NCBI GenBank assembly: GCA_963575745.1
Contig: CAUYUJ010014171.1
Span: 1,140,186 to 1,204,185, forward strand
Direction of reading: 5' to 3'
DNA length: 64,000 nucleotides
Origin: Prorocentrum cordatum
Taxonomy: Eukaryota > Sar > Dinophyceae > Prorocentrales > Prorocentraceae
Shown here in pieces: positions 10,601-20,530 of the stretch (within the stretch, counting starts at the first letter, position 1; each line of letters begins with the position of its first letter). A program made the translations under genes and the position numbers. The notes under the pieces were generated by a model that was not told where the DNA came from, did not search any database, and saw only the letters and a program-made list of their open reading frames with translations.

Positions 10601-12273
10601 AGGTCGCGGATGAGGCGCCGCACCTAGACAATGGGTTCAACATTGCACAGATTCGGGGATGGATTCTGCGAGGACGGCCGACGGCACCACAGGGGAGAGA
10701 TTGGCCGTCGCTGGGTGCTGAGGAACGACGGTACGCCAGGTCGTTCGTCGTGAACGGGCAATGGGTCAATCACCGGCGGTACCACAACAACCCACGGTAT
10801 GCGCGCACGAGCGACTGCGCGCTGTGCCCTGGGAAGGTTGGCAGCCTGTGGCATAGGCATATCGTGCGTGTACATCACTGGCCGCAGCCGCAGCTGCCAG
10901 CAGCCATTGAGATGCTCAAGCGGCAGGCCGATCACCCGAACATCATCACGCTTGTAGAGAGGCTGCTGATGGTCAGGCCGAAGGTGGTATGGCGAGCGCC
11001 CCAGGACGAGCTGATGTCAGGTGTGTGCTGGCTACTTGGCGACGGGGGTGAGCCCTTCCACGACGCCGAGTTGTTCACAGATGGGCCAGCGTTCGACCTC
11101 GACACGGACTACAGCATGGCAGGGTGTGCGGTGGTGCAGGTCCCCAGTGTGCCAGGGTGGCTCGACCCAGGACCGAGGTGCGCGCTGGGTTCGCTGGGGT
11201 CTCCCTTGATGGGGCTGCATCAGTCCATCGAGGGCGCAGAGCTTCTGGCCATCTTGATATTGTTGCGGCACAGCCTGGCGCCGATCACGGTGCGAGTGGA
11301 TGCTAATTACGTGGTCGACGGGCTGATGTTGCGTGGGCGTGCAGGCACATGTGGGTCGTCTTACAGCTGGGCGCACCTCTGGGGGCTGGTCTGGAACGCC
11401 ATCGACGACTTCGGGGGGCTTTGCCCCGAAGGTTTGGCGGTGGTCAAAGTCAAAGGCCATGGGGCCCTCGGAGATGTCGAAGCTGGCAGGCTCACACGTT
11501 GGGAGCGCCTTGGCAACCTCGAGGCAGACGACTGGGCCAAGCAGGTCACCCGCCCGTTTGCTTTGGGGACGGATGATAGGGACAAGCTCTGGCGCACCGA
11601 CTTCATGGTGGACGGGGTGGTTGCTTGGGTTGCCTGCGCTGGTGCTCCAGCCGCTGCCGCCCGTGATGACATCGACACAGAAGTGGTCATCGCGCAGCCG
11701 CCGAAGATCCAGCTGATTCTCACCGAGCACGAGTTCGTAGCGGCAGGTGGGCGCTGGCGGTGCACCTCGCGTGGGAGGTTTGCGAGGACGAAGGAGCCTC
11801 AGCGCAAGCTCACCTACCTGCCCTGCAACCCGAGGCCAGGTCCCCAACAACAGGCCGATGCGATCCATTGGTCAGGGACCAAGCGCCCCGCAGCGGCTGC
11901 AGGGCTTGCTACAGCAGCAACGGCAGCCGCCATGGCAGCGCCTCAGAACAGTGCAGAAGGTCGCGACGACGGGGATGGAGTTCAGCACCAGGCTGGGCCG
12001 CCCTTGTCGTGTGCAGTTGCGGGCGAAGCGGCAGAGTCGACGTCGCCTCCCGCGGATGCACTTGGCCACGATATTCAGATTGTCAGCGGGTTTCGTGCAT
12101 GCTTGGAGTGTTGCTATTTTGTTCGTGAACGTGACGTTCTGCTGCGTCAGCTTGGGAGGGAATGCACAGGTCACCCCTTGAAAGGCGACAGTGCTGGACG
12201 CGTTCGTCGGCAGCGGCGTGATCTGATTCTTCAGGGGTTGGACCCTGAGTCGAGGCAGCGTTTGCCCGAGTGA
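7670..12273 (+). pseudogene. LINE-1w ORF2: EEP endonuclease, reverse transcriptase, RNase H
   Basis: ATG at 7670, 38 nt after ORF1. The EEP domain (about 7680-8330) has GDFNMEP at about 8107, SEHVIDYF near 8208 and the terminal HRPVEL. The RT (about 9060-9970) has RPIALLAALVRVHGR, motif A LLLDLWKASEQI (about 9496), motif B GVHQTVLAGDSF and motif C VVDD (about 9775), a variant of the usual YVDD. A CxxC...H...H finger follows at about 10825-10880. RNase H (about 11065-11550) keeps its acidic set: D in LFTDG, E in IEGAELLA, D in VRVDANYVVDG, H in KVKGHG, and D in LEADDWAK. The C-terminus has CLECC...C...H (about 12100-12170). Breaks: TGA 9035, TAG 9971, TAG 9980, a phase change near 10265, and TGA 10498. 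It normally nicks target DNA and primes cDNA synthesis; this copy should not. Confidence 0.85.
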
Positions 12274-12834
12274 GTGAGGGTTGCAGCATGCGCTCTGTGC
12301 TCGCCTTGTTGTCTGTGTGTGCCCTGGAGGGACTCTGAAGGCTCGCAGCAAGGAGCCCGCGGCAGAAGCCCCTTGGTGGCCCTTGTGGCGGGTTGCACGC
12401 CTCGCGTTCTGGCGTGTGCTCGTCTTTTGTTTGCGGGCCCCGACGTGGTGGCTCCTGTGCTGCCGTCATGCTGGGCTCGCACCGACCTCACGCACGCTCG
12501 CGTGGCTGGCGTGTGGGTGCTCTCTCGCGCCACACGCATATGCACGCTTCGCGTGTCAGTCTGTGTGCTCGTCGGCGATGGTCCTCCAAAGTTGGGTGAT
12601 GTCGTTATGTGACTTAGCACACGCTTCGCGTGGTCTACTTTGGACTGTGCATTGCGCTTCGCGCGACGCTCGCCCGAAGGGTGGAGCTCCGCCGTGCCTT
12701 TTGCTGTGGCGTGGACTGTGGGGTCCTGTCGTAGCCTTGCATGGTTGATCCGGCCGAGGGGCTCGGTTGTGGCGGCCCTAGTGGCTGCCGTGTGTACAGC
12801 TTGGCTGTGCGCACCTGCACGATCAAAAAAAAAA
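12274..12834 (+). other. LINE-1w 3' UTR with hairpins and poly(A)
   Basis: From the ORF2 stop to a ten-A tail at 12825-12834. CACGCTTCGCGTG, a self-complementary 13-mer (5-bp stem, 3-nt loop), occurs at 12543-12555 and 12620-12632. A related TGCGCTTCGCGCGA lies near 12653. Several CGCGTGGC / CACGC pairings lie between. LINE reverse transcriptases often recognise 3' UTR structure, so these are candidate recognition hairpins. Confidence 0.6.
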
Positions 12835-13320
12835 CGCACGCACGCACACAGGCGCACACGCACACACGCACACACGCACACAAGCACACACGCACACACG
12901 CACACACGCACGCACACCACGCACACGCACGCACGCACACACGCACACAAGCACACACGCACACACACACAAACACACACACACACACACACACGCACGC
13001 CCCACGCACACTCCGCTCACACTTCACGCGCACCCCTCGCACACCCCACGCGTACCCCACGCGCACCCCACGCGCACCCCACGCACACCCCACGCACGCC
13101 GCACGCATACCCCACGCACACCCCACGCACACCACGCGCACACACACACACCTACACACACTCACACACTCACACATACACACACGTACTCACACACATA
13201 CACACACACACACGTACACACGCACACACGCACACGCGCACACGCACACGCACACGCACACTCTATCTCTCACACACACGCGCTCACACACACACGCACG
13301 CACACGTACACACACACACC
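12835..13320. repeat. ACGC/CACA microsatellite, right part, including right target duplication
   Basis: 12835-12849 is the right 15-bp duplication of LINE-1w. Beyond it are CACACGCA, CACGCACCCC and CACACATACA blocks to about 13320. It continues the microsatellite left of the element. Confidence 0.92.
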
Positions 13321-13700
13321 GCTGCGAGCGCGGTGGCGGATCTTGGTCAGGGAATTGCAGGAACATCCAGTGGATCAGACAGGCGAGGGAGGCAGCAGTC
13401 AAGCTGCCAAGCAGGGGAATCAGCCTGAACCTACGTACCCAGGAGTGGAATTGTTGAGCCTACCATTGAAGAAGCAGGATGATGTAGATGAGAAAGGGGG
13501 ACATGACGAGAGGGACCAGGCACGAAGATGAAGAGGGAGAAGGAGAAGACGGAGGAGAAGGAGGAGAACGAAAGGCAACAGCAAGAACCGAAGGAGTGGG
13601 GGCGACGACGACATTAGCGATGGCGACGAGGAGGGGGAGGACGACGACGGCAGGAGTGAACCATGGAGTCTTTCGCGGATCTTTCGCTCTACGAGCTTCT
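13321..13700. other. Unassigned spacer
   Basis: Unique sequence, then a purine-rich GAGGAGAAGG stretch (about 13500-13660). No recognisable gene in either strand. Confidence 0.4.
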
Positions 13701-14180
13701 TGGAGGCTTCGGCGAGGCATTTTGGTGCGTTGGAGTTCTCGTGGGGCCCTCTTGGCGGCCTTTCGGGCCCGTTTGGGGTCGTCCTAGAGACCATCGAAGA
13801 AAGCATAGGGCGGCGTGAATTAGCGGCGCCCCCTTTGAGCCCGACATCAAGTTTCGTGGAGCCCTCTTAGGGCGCTCTTGGGGCCTCTTGGGGCCGTCTT
13901 TGACCTCTTCTGGGCCCCTTTCTGGGATCTCTTGGGGCCGTTTTGATGCTTCAGAGTAGGCGAGAAGCCAAACAGCATTGAACATCCGATGGTATTTGAA
14001 CCAGTTGGGAGTATGTGGCCACTTGGAGCCGTGTCGGGGTGGCCAGGTGGCCTCTTTCAGGCCTGTTCGAGGTCATCTTGAGCCATCTTGGTCTAAAGGG
14101 AGCCACCCTACCTTCGAGGCCATCTTGGACTATCCGAGCTCCTCTTGGAGCCATATTGGGGCATCTTAGGTGCCTCACTT
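13701..14180. repeat. Degenerate (TCTTGGGGCC)n short-unit repeat, block 1
   Basis: Many irregularly spaced copies of a 10-12 bp unit around TCTTGGGGCC, CTCTTGG and GGCCTCTTTC, at 13740-13960 and again 14030-14180, with a short unique interval between. The same unit fills 16060-16740. Trp/Leu/Gly-rich and Pro/Arg-rich frames are repeat translation. Confidence 0.75.
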
Positions 14181-14389
14181 TCTCGGGACCCCCCCGGTCC
14201 AGACCAATGGATGGGGCAGGAGGAGGGGTCAAGCCGCAAACGGGAACGCCACAAGCTGTCGCGACTACTCCCACCCGCCCTCCCCCCACATACGCAACAA
14301 GCGAGACTCAGCACAGGCAGAGGTCGCCATCAGATGGATAACCGCTTGGGAACCACTGCATCTGCCAGAGGCGCGACGCTCGATAGGTG

Positions 14390-14550
14390 CGTCACGTGTG
14401 CCAGGTGCCCCAGGTGCCCAGGCATGCCGTGTACGCCTACCGCGCCAGATGCGCTTCGTGCGCCACGTGCGCCAAATGTGCCACATGCTCCAGGCGCGCC
14501 AGGTGCGCCACGTGCGCGACGTGCTCAGAGTGCGCCAGGTGCACCAACAT
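14390..14550. repeat. (GCCAGGTGC)n-like short tandem repeat
   Basis: Variants of a 9-bp unit (GCCAGGTGC, GCCACGTGC, GCCAAATGT) in near-tandem, giving Cys-Ala-Arg periodic translation on + and Trp-Arg-Thr on -. The period is divisible by three, so frames stay open. Confidence 0.7.
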
Positions 14551-15379
14551 ACGTGACAGCACGCATGGGACCAAATGTGTACCCCCCCCCCGTACAACAC
14601 TTGTCAACATTCCGTGTAGAGTAGCGTCGGGGTGGTCAGCATGATGTATGTCATTTGCGCCCGCAAGAAGTTCGTCGCATCTTTGTTGCAGGGGTAGTTG
14701 GGCGAGCGCGCAGCGGACAAGTAGGCCCCCCTCCCCCCGACCTGCCTGCCAAAAGCCATTGCAAAGTGCTTGCGAAGTGCCCGCTCACGGTCCAGATGAT
14801 GGCGCCACGTGCATGTCGTAGTGTCTTTTGACAGGTGTGGTGGGGGCTGGGTTCATTTTCCGGTCGGCGACCTGGTCGAGTGGGGGAGGGGGCCCTTCTT
14901 AATACCAGGCAATGATGGGCCCCCCCCGAAGGGGAACAAGGGGGTTGGAAGAGGAAGCTTCCTGGATCACCGGCGCTTGGAGCTCTGGTGGGATTCGCGC
15001 CACGCCCCGCTCGACGTGCGGTGCCCCCCCCCACCCCACCCTGATGAAAAAGAAGGATAAGCGGAGTGGACGCCACTGCAACGCTGCGGCCAGGAAAAGC
15101 TCGGGTGGACGAGTGGGAAGAGCTCGTTGCTGCCCGAGGAGGGAAGAGGCACAGAGGGAGGAGGCATGGAGGTGGGAGGCATGGAGGTGGCCTCCGTGGG
15201 GCGAAGTGCCCCAGAGTTGCTTGGATTTTGGAGGCAGTTGTCCAGCGTGACTCGCACGTAGCAGTGAAACCTGGCGCCCAGAAGGAGGTATGAGAGAAGG
15301 GCAGAAGAAGGAGGATGCCAAGAACAGGTAAAGTCGATATTCTGGCAGAAGCGCGTAGACACTAGAAGCCCGTTGCTGT
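14551..15379. other. Unassigned spacer
   Basis: GC-rich sequence with poly-C runs (about 14580 and 14918). A tandem 'GGAGGTGGGAGGCATGGAG' doublet lies near 15165. No domain recognised in either strand. Confidence 0.4.
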
Positions 15380-16005
15380 TTGGGTGGTCCTTTCTTCTAG
15401 CTGTACCCCCATAGCCTCGGCAACTTTACTTTGTGCCAGGCTCACGCGTGAGGACTTCGAGGAGGTTGTCTTCAGGGAGTGCCGATATCTTCCTATACAA
15501 ACTAATTTGCCGATCGCGGAGCGTTTCGCTCTTCGGTGGCTCCTGCCCACGTTCCAGAACTGCATTGTTGGACATTCTGAACACACACACACACACGCAC
15601 ACGCAGTCGGGATTCTGAGAATACGTCGCAAGCATTGCACATGGAAGCTGCCTGAGCGGGTTCTATCCGCTTGCAGTGTCCAGATCGTGTTCTAGATTCG
15701 CCAGCAACTTGGGTAACATCCAACTGCCTATAATTTCTTTGCACAGCTGGATGTTTCGTTCGCGGCGGGTATTAGCACGCGACCAACAGCTAGACGGCAC
15801 TTGAAGCTGATATTTGACGTCACCAATTTTCCAAGCCACTTCAGGTTTTACTGAGCAGTTTCCGTTCAAGGCTTCTCGTAAGTACACCGCTTGGTCACCA
15901 AATGGAGTTGAGCGAATTTGTTCTTTGGCGCCACCATGTTGATTTCGTTTATGTAGCATCCATGCCAGACGTTGGTACCTGATCGCCAAATGAGATATCG
16001 GCCGA
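15380..16005 (-). pseudogene. Possible gene remnant in an AT-richer island
   Basis: This stretch has visibly lower GC than its neighbours. On the minus strand the frame 15989-15663 starts MAIRYQRLAWMLHKRNQHG and continues with ordinary amino-acid composition (107 residues, with FGDQAVYLREALNGN, KPEVAWKIGDVKYQ and ERNIQLCKEIIGSW). A second minus-strand segment (about 15560-15426) reads LRDRQISLYRKISALPEDN in another phase, separated by an (AC)n tract at 15587-15604. No domain was recognised. The balanced composition and base content suggest a decayed coding sequence of separate origin; it could be chance. Confidence 0.35.
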
Positions 16006-16059
16006 TAGTTGTCGAATGGCCTTCGGCCAATCCCGCCACTGTGCTTGGGTTGTGGGTAT

Positions 16060-16740
16060 GAAACCTATTGGATGTTCGTTGGGATCTCGTGGGAGGCCTC
16101 TCGGGGGTCTCTTCGAGGCAGGTTGGAGGCATCTTGGAGGCTGTTTTGGGGCCTCTTGGGGGCTGTTTTGGAGCCTCTTGGAGCCTTTTGGGAACCTCTT
16201 GGGGGCCGCTTGGGGGCCTCTCGGGGGCCCCTTGGGGGCCTCTTGGAGCCTCCTGGGCGCCTCTTGGAGCCTCCTGGAGGCATCTTGGAGCGGAAGGCAT
16301 GGATTGTCGGTTCGTGTTCCCTCTCTTAGGCTTTTTTTTTACGGCCGTCTTGGGGCCCTCTTGGGCTATCTTGGGCGCCTCTTTGGCTGCCTCTTGGGCT
16401 GCCTTGGGGCCCTCTGGGGCCGTTTCGGGGCCCTCTTGGAGGCCTCTTGGGCTGTCTTTGAGCGGTCTTGGGGTCTTCTAGGACGCCGAAAAGAACAGAA
16501 AGCCACAAATGTTCAAAAACCTTAGGATAATCAATGAGGTTGGCCCCTTGAAGCCCTCTCGGGAGGCCTCTTGGAAGCCTCTTGGGGCGTTTTGGAGGCC
16601 TTGAGCCGTCTGGGGGCCATCTTGAGCGTCTTGGAGCGATCGTTCGGCGACTGGGGGGCCTCTTTGACTGTCTTGGCGGCCTTTTGGAGCCCTCTTGTCC
16701 TGTCTTGGGGCCCTCTTGGGCCCAGAAAAGTTACGCAGAG
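16060..16740. repeat. Degenerate (TCTTGGGGCC)n short-unit repeat, block 2
   Basis: Dozens of copies of GGCCTCTTGG, GGGGCCTCTTGG and GGAGCCTCTTGG, interrupted at about 16290-16330 and 16490-16550 by unique sequence. Same family as 13701-14180. Confidence 0.8.
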
Positions 16741-17650
16741 AGACGCTGGGAAGCCCAGGGGAACCGCGGGAAGCCCCGGGATATTTGAGAATTGGGAGCC
16801 CCGGCCCCTGGGGGACTCCTCAGGACTGAGGGCCGAGGCTCAGGGGATGCGGCAAAGAGCCTGAGGACACGCCCACTCCGTGCCCAGAGGCACGATGGCG
16901 GATACGTAATCAGCCCCAGTCAGCCGGGTGGGGAAATACATTTCTGGCGCGCCGCCGAGGCTGGCTGGCCTAGTGGCTGTGGCTGGCCCAGCAGCGGCGG
17001 CGGCGGAGGCCCGCCGCTCGGCAACGGCTGCGGCCCCAGCGGCTGCGGCGACCCGCCGCGCAGCGGCAACGGCTGCGGCCCCAGCGGCTGCGGCGGCCAG
17101 TCGGGCCCTGAAGGGGCCTGGAGCTTGGGGAGCAAGGAATACCGCGACTCCTCTCTTGGGGTGCATTCTGACTGGAGTCTTGGGGCGAATCCAGAGGGCA
17201 TCCCAGGAGGCCCTCCAGAGGCAAAATCGAGGGAAGGCCAGCGGTATGGATACCTTTTTCTCCTCCTGAGGAGCGGCTGGCAGGGCCTGCTGGGCGACTG
17301 GGCGCGGGGCGAAGTCAGCGAGTGGTGGCCCACGCCGCCAGACGCCGCGGCCCCACGGGATACATGCGAGAGGGCTGCAGCTCCCGTGCGCTGGGGCGCC
17401 CAAGGCGCTGGACTGACCGGCAACAGGCCCGCGGAGAGCAGCACCAGGCCCGCCCCGCGCCTGCTGACAGCTGCGTCCAGCCAGATCGTCGAGCCTCGAC
17501 CTTCCTCCTGCGCTGCTGGCACCTCAGGTGGTCGTCTTCCCTGACGTCGCCTTCTTGCGAAAATGTGGAGACGGCGTGGTCTTTGGCCCACGTTCGGCTT
17601 CCGGGGGCCCTCCCAGGCCCCGGGGCCGCCAAAATGCCATTCAGGATGGA
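16741..17650. other. Unassigned GC-rich spacer with a short tandem duplication
   Basis: At 17019-17098 a unit beginning 'GCAACGGCTGCGGCCCCAGC' is repeated (copies near 17020 and 17063), with related GCGGC words around. Open frames in several phases are Ala/Gly/Pro-rich and show no domain. Ends at the A1 repeat of the YR element. Confidence 0.5.
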
Positions 17651-17754
17651 TGATCGCTTGTCAAACTTAATTGATCCGTGCTCGTGGGGTGCCTTGGGCC
17701 GGGTCGGGGGATGGTATGGTACTTCCTCTCTTCCTCGACGGGACGCTCAAGCCT
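17651..17754 (+). repeat. Split direct repeat A1
   Basis: Begins TGATCGCTTGTCAAACTT and ends GACGCTCAAGCCT. It aligns end to end with 25193-25298 (A2), sharing 'TTGATCCGTGCTCGTGG', 'CCGGGTCGGGGGATG' and 'CCTCTCTTCCTCGACGGG'. Confidence 0.9.
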
Positions 17755-18020
17755 GTCGTGTTCAGGCCGCTCGCGGGGTGGGCTGCAGCCAGCCCACACT
17801 GTACGTGCTGCTACCCCGCGAGCGGCTGCTCGCGCAAGGCTTCCACACCACGTGGCGTCGGGCCCTCGCCATAGGGTTCGCCTTCTCTTTCTTGGGCGAC
17901 ACAAGGCTGCTGGAGTGGGCCCTCGAGTCGCCCATTCTGGCCGCCAACGCGAGTCACCCTCTCTCGCGCAACGAGCATATCTCCCCGAGGCTGAGCTTTA
18001 CTGAGTGCGTTGGCCTGTCT

Positions 18021-19693
18021 ATGAGCTCGGTGCACAATTGGAGTCGGATGTACCGCAACACGGGCGGAGGCCAGGGCGAAGTCGTACTGATGTTGATGAG
18101 GCTTTATCCGTTAAAAAGCGACATGAGGTGGATCTATGTTCGGCCAGACCGAAGTTTGGGCTCCGTCGACATCGAGGATCGGGCGAGGATCACCGCCGAA
18201 CGACAGCCGAACGCCACCTACGCCCACTTCCCCGCCCTGTCCGCCGAGGAGAAGACGGCGGCGATCGAGGCGGGCACCGAGAAGCAGCTCAGTATGGAGT
18301 TTGGCGCTGCACGTTGGCGCTCATGGGGTTCTATGTTGGGATGGGCCCGCAGTGCTGCGGTCGCTATGTAGGCGACGTCGTCGTGGGGCACCAGCGGAGG
18401 CCTCGTCTTTTTCGCCTGGAGAGCCGCGCTGTACTTCAGGGCCTGGCATTGGGCCAAGTGGGCGGTGGAGAAGCTGGACGACTCGCACACATTCCTGATG
18501 GAGCTGGACGGCTTCAGGGCCTACCTGTGCGACCTCTACCAGGACGGTCGGCTGGAGTTGCCGATGTTGCTCTTCTCCTTCCTGATGGCTTCCACCCCCG
18601 TGTTCTGGAGTTGGTGCTGCCGCCGTGGCTTGCCCAGGCTTGGCGGCGCCAGCCCTCCAGGGAGCGATGTGGACAGCAATGGGGAGGCCGGGCATTCGGT
18701 TCACGAGTCGGACTCGGAGTCGGAGGGAAGCAAGGAAGTCTCGGATATAAGGAAGATGATGCAGGACCTGATGGAGGAGATGCATCGCGATCGTCGAGAC
18801 CGTCGCCGCGCGGAGGCGGATACCGAGGGAAGTTCAGCTCGGGGCGGGGGAGACAGTCCTCGCCGCTCAGATGGGCCATATGCGTGGAGTCCTGGGTCGA
18901 GCGCGAGAAGCTGGGAGCGCGTCCCATCTCCTGCCGACATGGGCTTGCACGTTGACCGCAAGATGGATCGCCTGCGCCAGTTCGAGAAGACCATCCAGGC
19001 GGACCGTGCATCAGGAGCTCGCCGCGCGGTCGTAGGCCAGACGTCGACCGCAGCGACGACGGGATCAACAGCAGCCCCGACCATCAACTTGGACGAGGTC
19101 TCGGCGGAGAAGGTTGGTGAACATCGGGCCGCTGCGCGAGTCCTTGAAGGATCTCAGGGTGCGCCTGATGGAGAAATTGACAAAGCTGAAATCGGCCCCG
19201 ACGTTCGAGCTGCCCCCAGGGCTGACGGCCCGCGTCGCCCCCGACCTCTCAGTCCAGACCTACGGCAAGTATGGCAGCATGGGCAAGTTCGCGACGGACT
19301 GGGCCAATCAGAGGGAGCTCTACAATAATCTCATCGGCCACGAGATGCTCTTACACTGCCTGACCTTGGATCGCATGCTGGGGGCGTCCCCCGACTTCCT
19401 CGCGACAGCAGGCTGCGAGATCCTGCGTTCGAGGGTCTATGCGCTGAAGCGGGCCTTCGAGGATCTACGCCCGATGTCCGACTTGAAGCAGCCCCGCGGT
19501 GCATCAGCCAACAAGTGGAAGTCGAAGGTGCGTTGGGACTTGGCGAGCGAGCTGGACTGGCGCTCCGCGATGGAGGGGAGGGGTCTCGTCCGAGCGTCGA
19601 AAGGATCTCGCCGCGCGGCCGCAGCAGAAGGCGCCGTTCCAGAAGTACCTGCACAAGGCAGGCTCCGAGGGCGCCAAGGTGGAGGAGGAGGGC
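18021..19693 (+). pseudogene. YR element gag-like ORF, broken
   Basis: First suitable ATG at 18021. One phase runs to TAG 18369-18371 and continues in the same phase to about 19110. It includes two hydrophobic segments (GGLVFFAWRAALYF near 18385 and LELPMLLFSFLMASTPVFW near 18550), then an acidic/Ser-rich stretch and a charged helix with MMQDLMEEMHRDRRDRRRAE (about 18755). Near 19105 the phase changes to one reading RESLKDLRVRLMEKL, then FELPPGLTARVAP and a helical region MLLHCLTLDRMLGAS (about 19350), and changes again near 19545. It occupies the gag position of DIRS-type elements and may form the particle. No named domain is visible, and the hydrophobic pair is unusual for a capsid protein. 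Confidence 0.6.
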
Positions 19694-20530
19694 TGACGGT
19701 TTTCTACGTGGACGTTTTCGCCGAGGCCGAGCTCCCTCGGCGCTGGGCGCGGGCGCTGGCGCTCGGGGCCCGCCTGCTTCGACAGCGGCCGCGCGCGCGG
19801 GCAAAACCTACGCGGCTCGGTTCCTTGGCCCCTTGGAGCTGCTGGCGGCCCGTCGACCTCGTGACGCCTGGTGGCTCGCATCGTTCTCTTCGGCCACGCT
19901 GCCTGGGCCATGGCGGCGTCTGGCGCAGTTCCGCCGCCAGTGGCTCGACCTCGCGACCGCGATCTCCTGCCGGATATGCCGCTGCCCCCTTGGGATGTCG
20001 TGGCCAACCGCATGGAGTCCGCCCCCCGTGGCGCCATCAAGAAGGTGAGGTTTCTGACCGACGGGCTCATTCGTGTTTTGCACTCCCTCTCGCGGGGGGC
20101 GGGGGGATCGGTGGCCGGGTTGGGGCGCCTGCGGCTCCGTGGAAGCGATCTACCTCGCTCCAGAAGGGGGCGGCCTTGGAGCTTCTGGATTCGTGGGCCT
20201 CCTGGCAGGGCCACGTCCACGACGTCGACGCGGGCCTGGGCGCCGCCGTCGAGCGCGCCCTCGCTGGCCGGGCCTCGCCGTACGAGGGCGAGGGGGTCAC
20301 CGAGTCCCTGGGCGTGGATTCGAAGGGTCGACGCGCGCTGCCGAAGGGCGCGATGTGCTCAGTCGACGCGGGCGAATTGGCGCCCCCTGCGCCTGGGACC
20401 GCCCCCGTCAAGCTGCTGGTCGACATTTGTCATCTTGCGGTCGAGTATTTTCTTGGACATGGAGGGCCGCATGCCGAGGCGACCCGATTCTGTTATGATG
20501 CGAGAGTTGGAGAGCCAGGTCGTCTACCGG
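19694..20530 (+). pseudogene. YR element linker between gag-like ORF and RT, scrambled frames
   Basis: Plausible coding fragments occur in changing phases: DLLPDMPLPPWDVVANRM then VRFLTDGLIRVLHSL (about 19960-20095); LELLDSWASWQGHVHDVDAG and ALPKGAMCSVDAGEL (about 20170-20390); and a segment before the RT fingers. Order and strand fit the N-terminal part of the pol ORF. No domain recognised. Confidence 0.45.

Larger units (their letters stand above)
6586..12834 (+). mobile_element. Full-length inactive LINE retrotransposon (LINE-1w) with spliced-leader 5' end
   Basis: A non-LTR retrotransposon inserted in an ACGC microsatellite. Visible parts in order: spliced leader (6587-6608), relict leader (6609-6623), 5' UTR, ORF1 (6706-7632), ORF2 (7670-12273), a ~550-nt 3' UTR, ten As (12825-12834), and 15-bp duplications outside both ends. 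A leader at the 5' end and poly(A) at the 3' end mean the inserted DNA was copied from a mature, trans-spliced, polyadenylated mRNA. Both ORFs are disabled: two frame changes in ORF1; three in-frame stops, one frameshift and another stop in ORF2. It is therefore a complete but dead copy unless some breaks are sequence errors. Domain content (EEP, RT, RNase H) resembles RNase H-bearing LINE clades. Exact clade assignment needs a tree. Confidence 0.9.

Noticed and set aside
7670-12273. Stop-codon reassignment (TGA or TAG read as sense) to explain in-frame stops
   Set aside because: Both TGA and TAG occur, together with phase shifts, and other ORFs here end at the same codons. Decay is simpler.
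19504-20426. Minus-strand Pro/Arg-rich ORFs opposite the YR element
   Set aside because: They are antisense shadows of the GC-rich pol region, with no domain.
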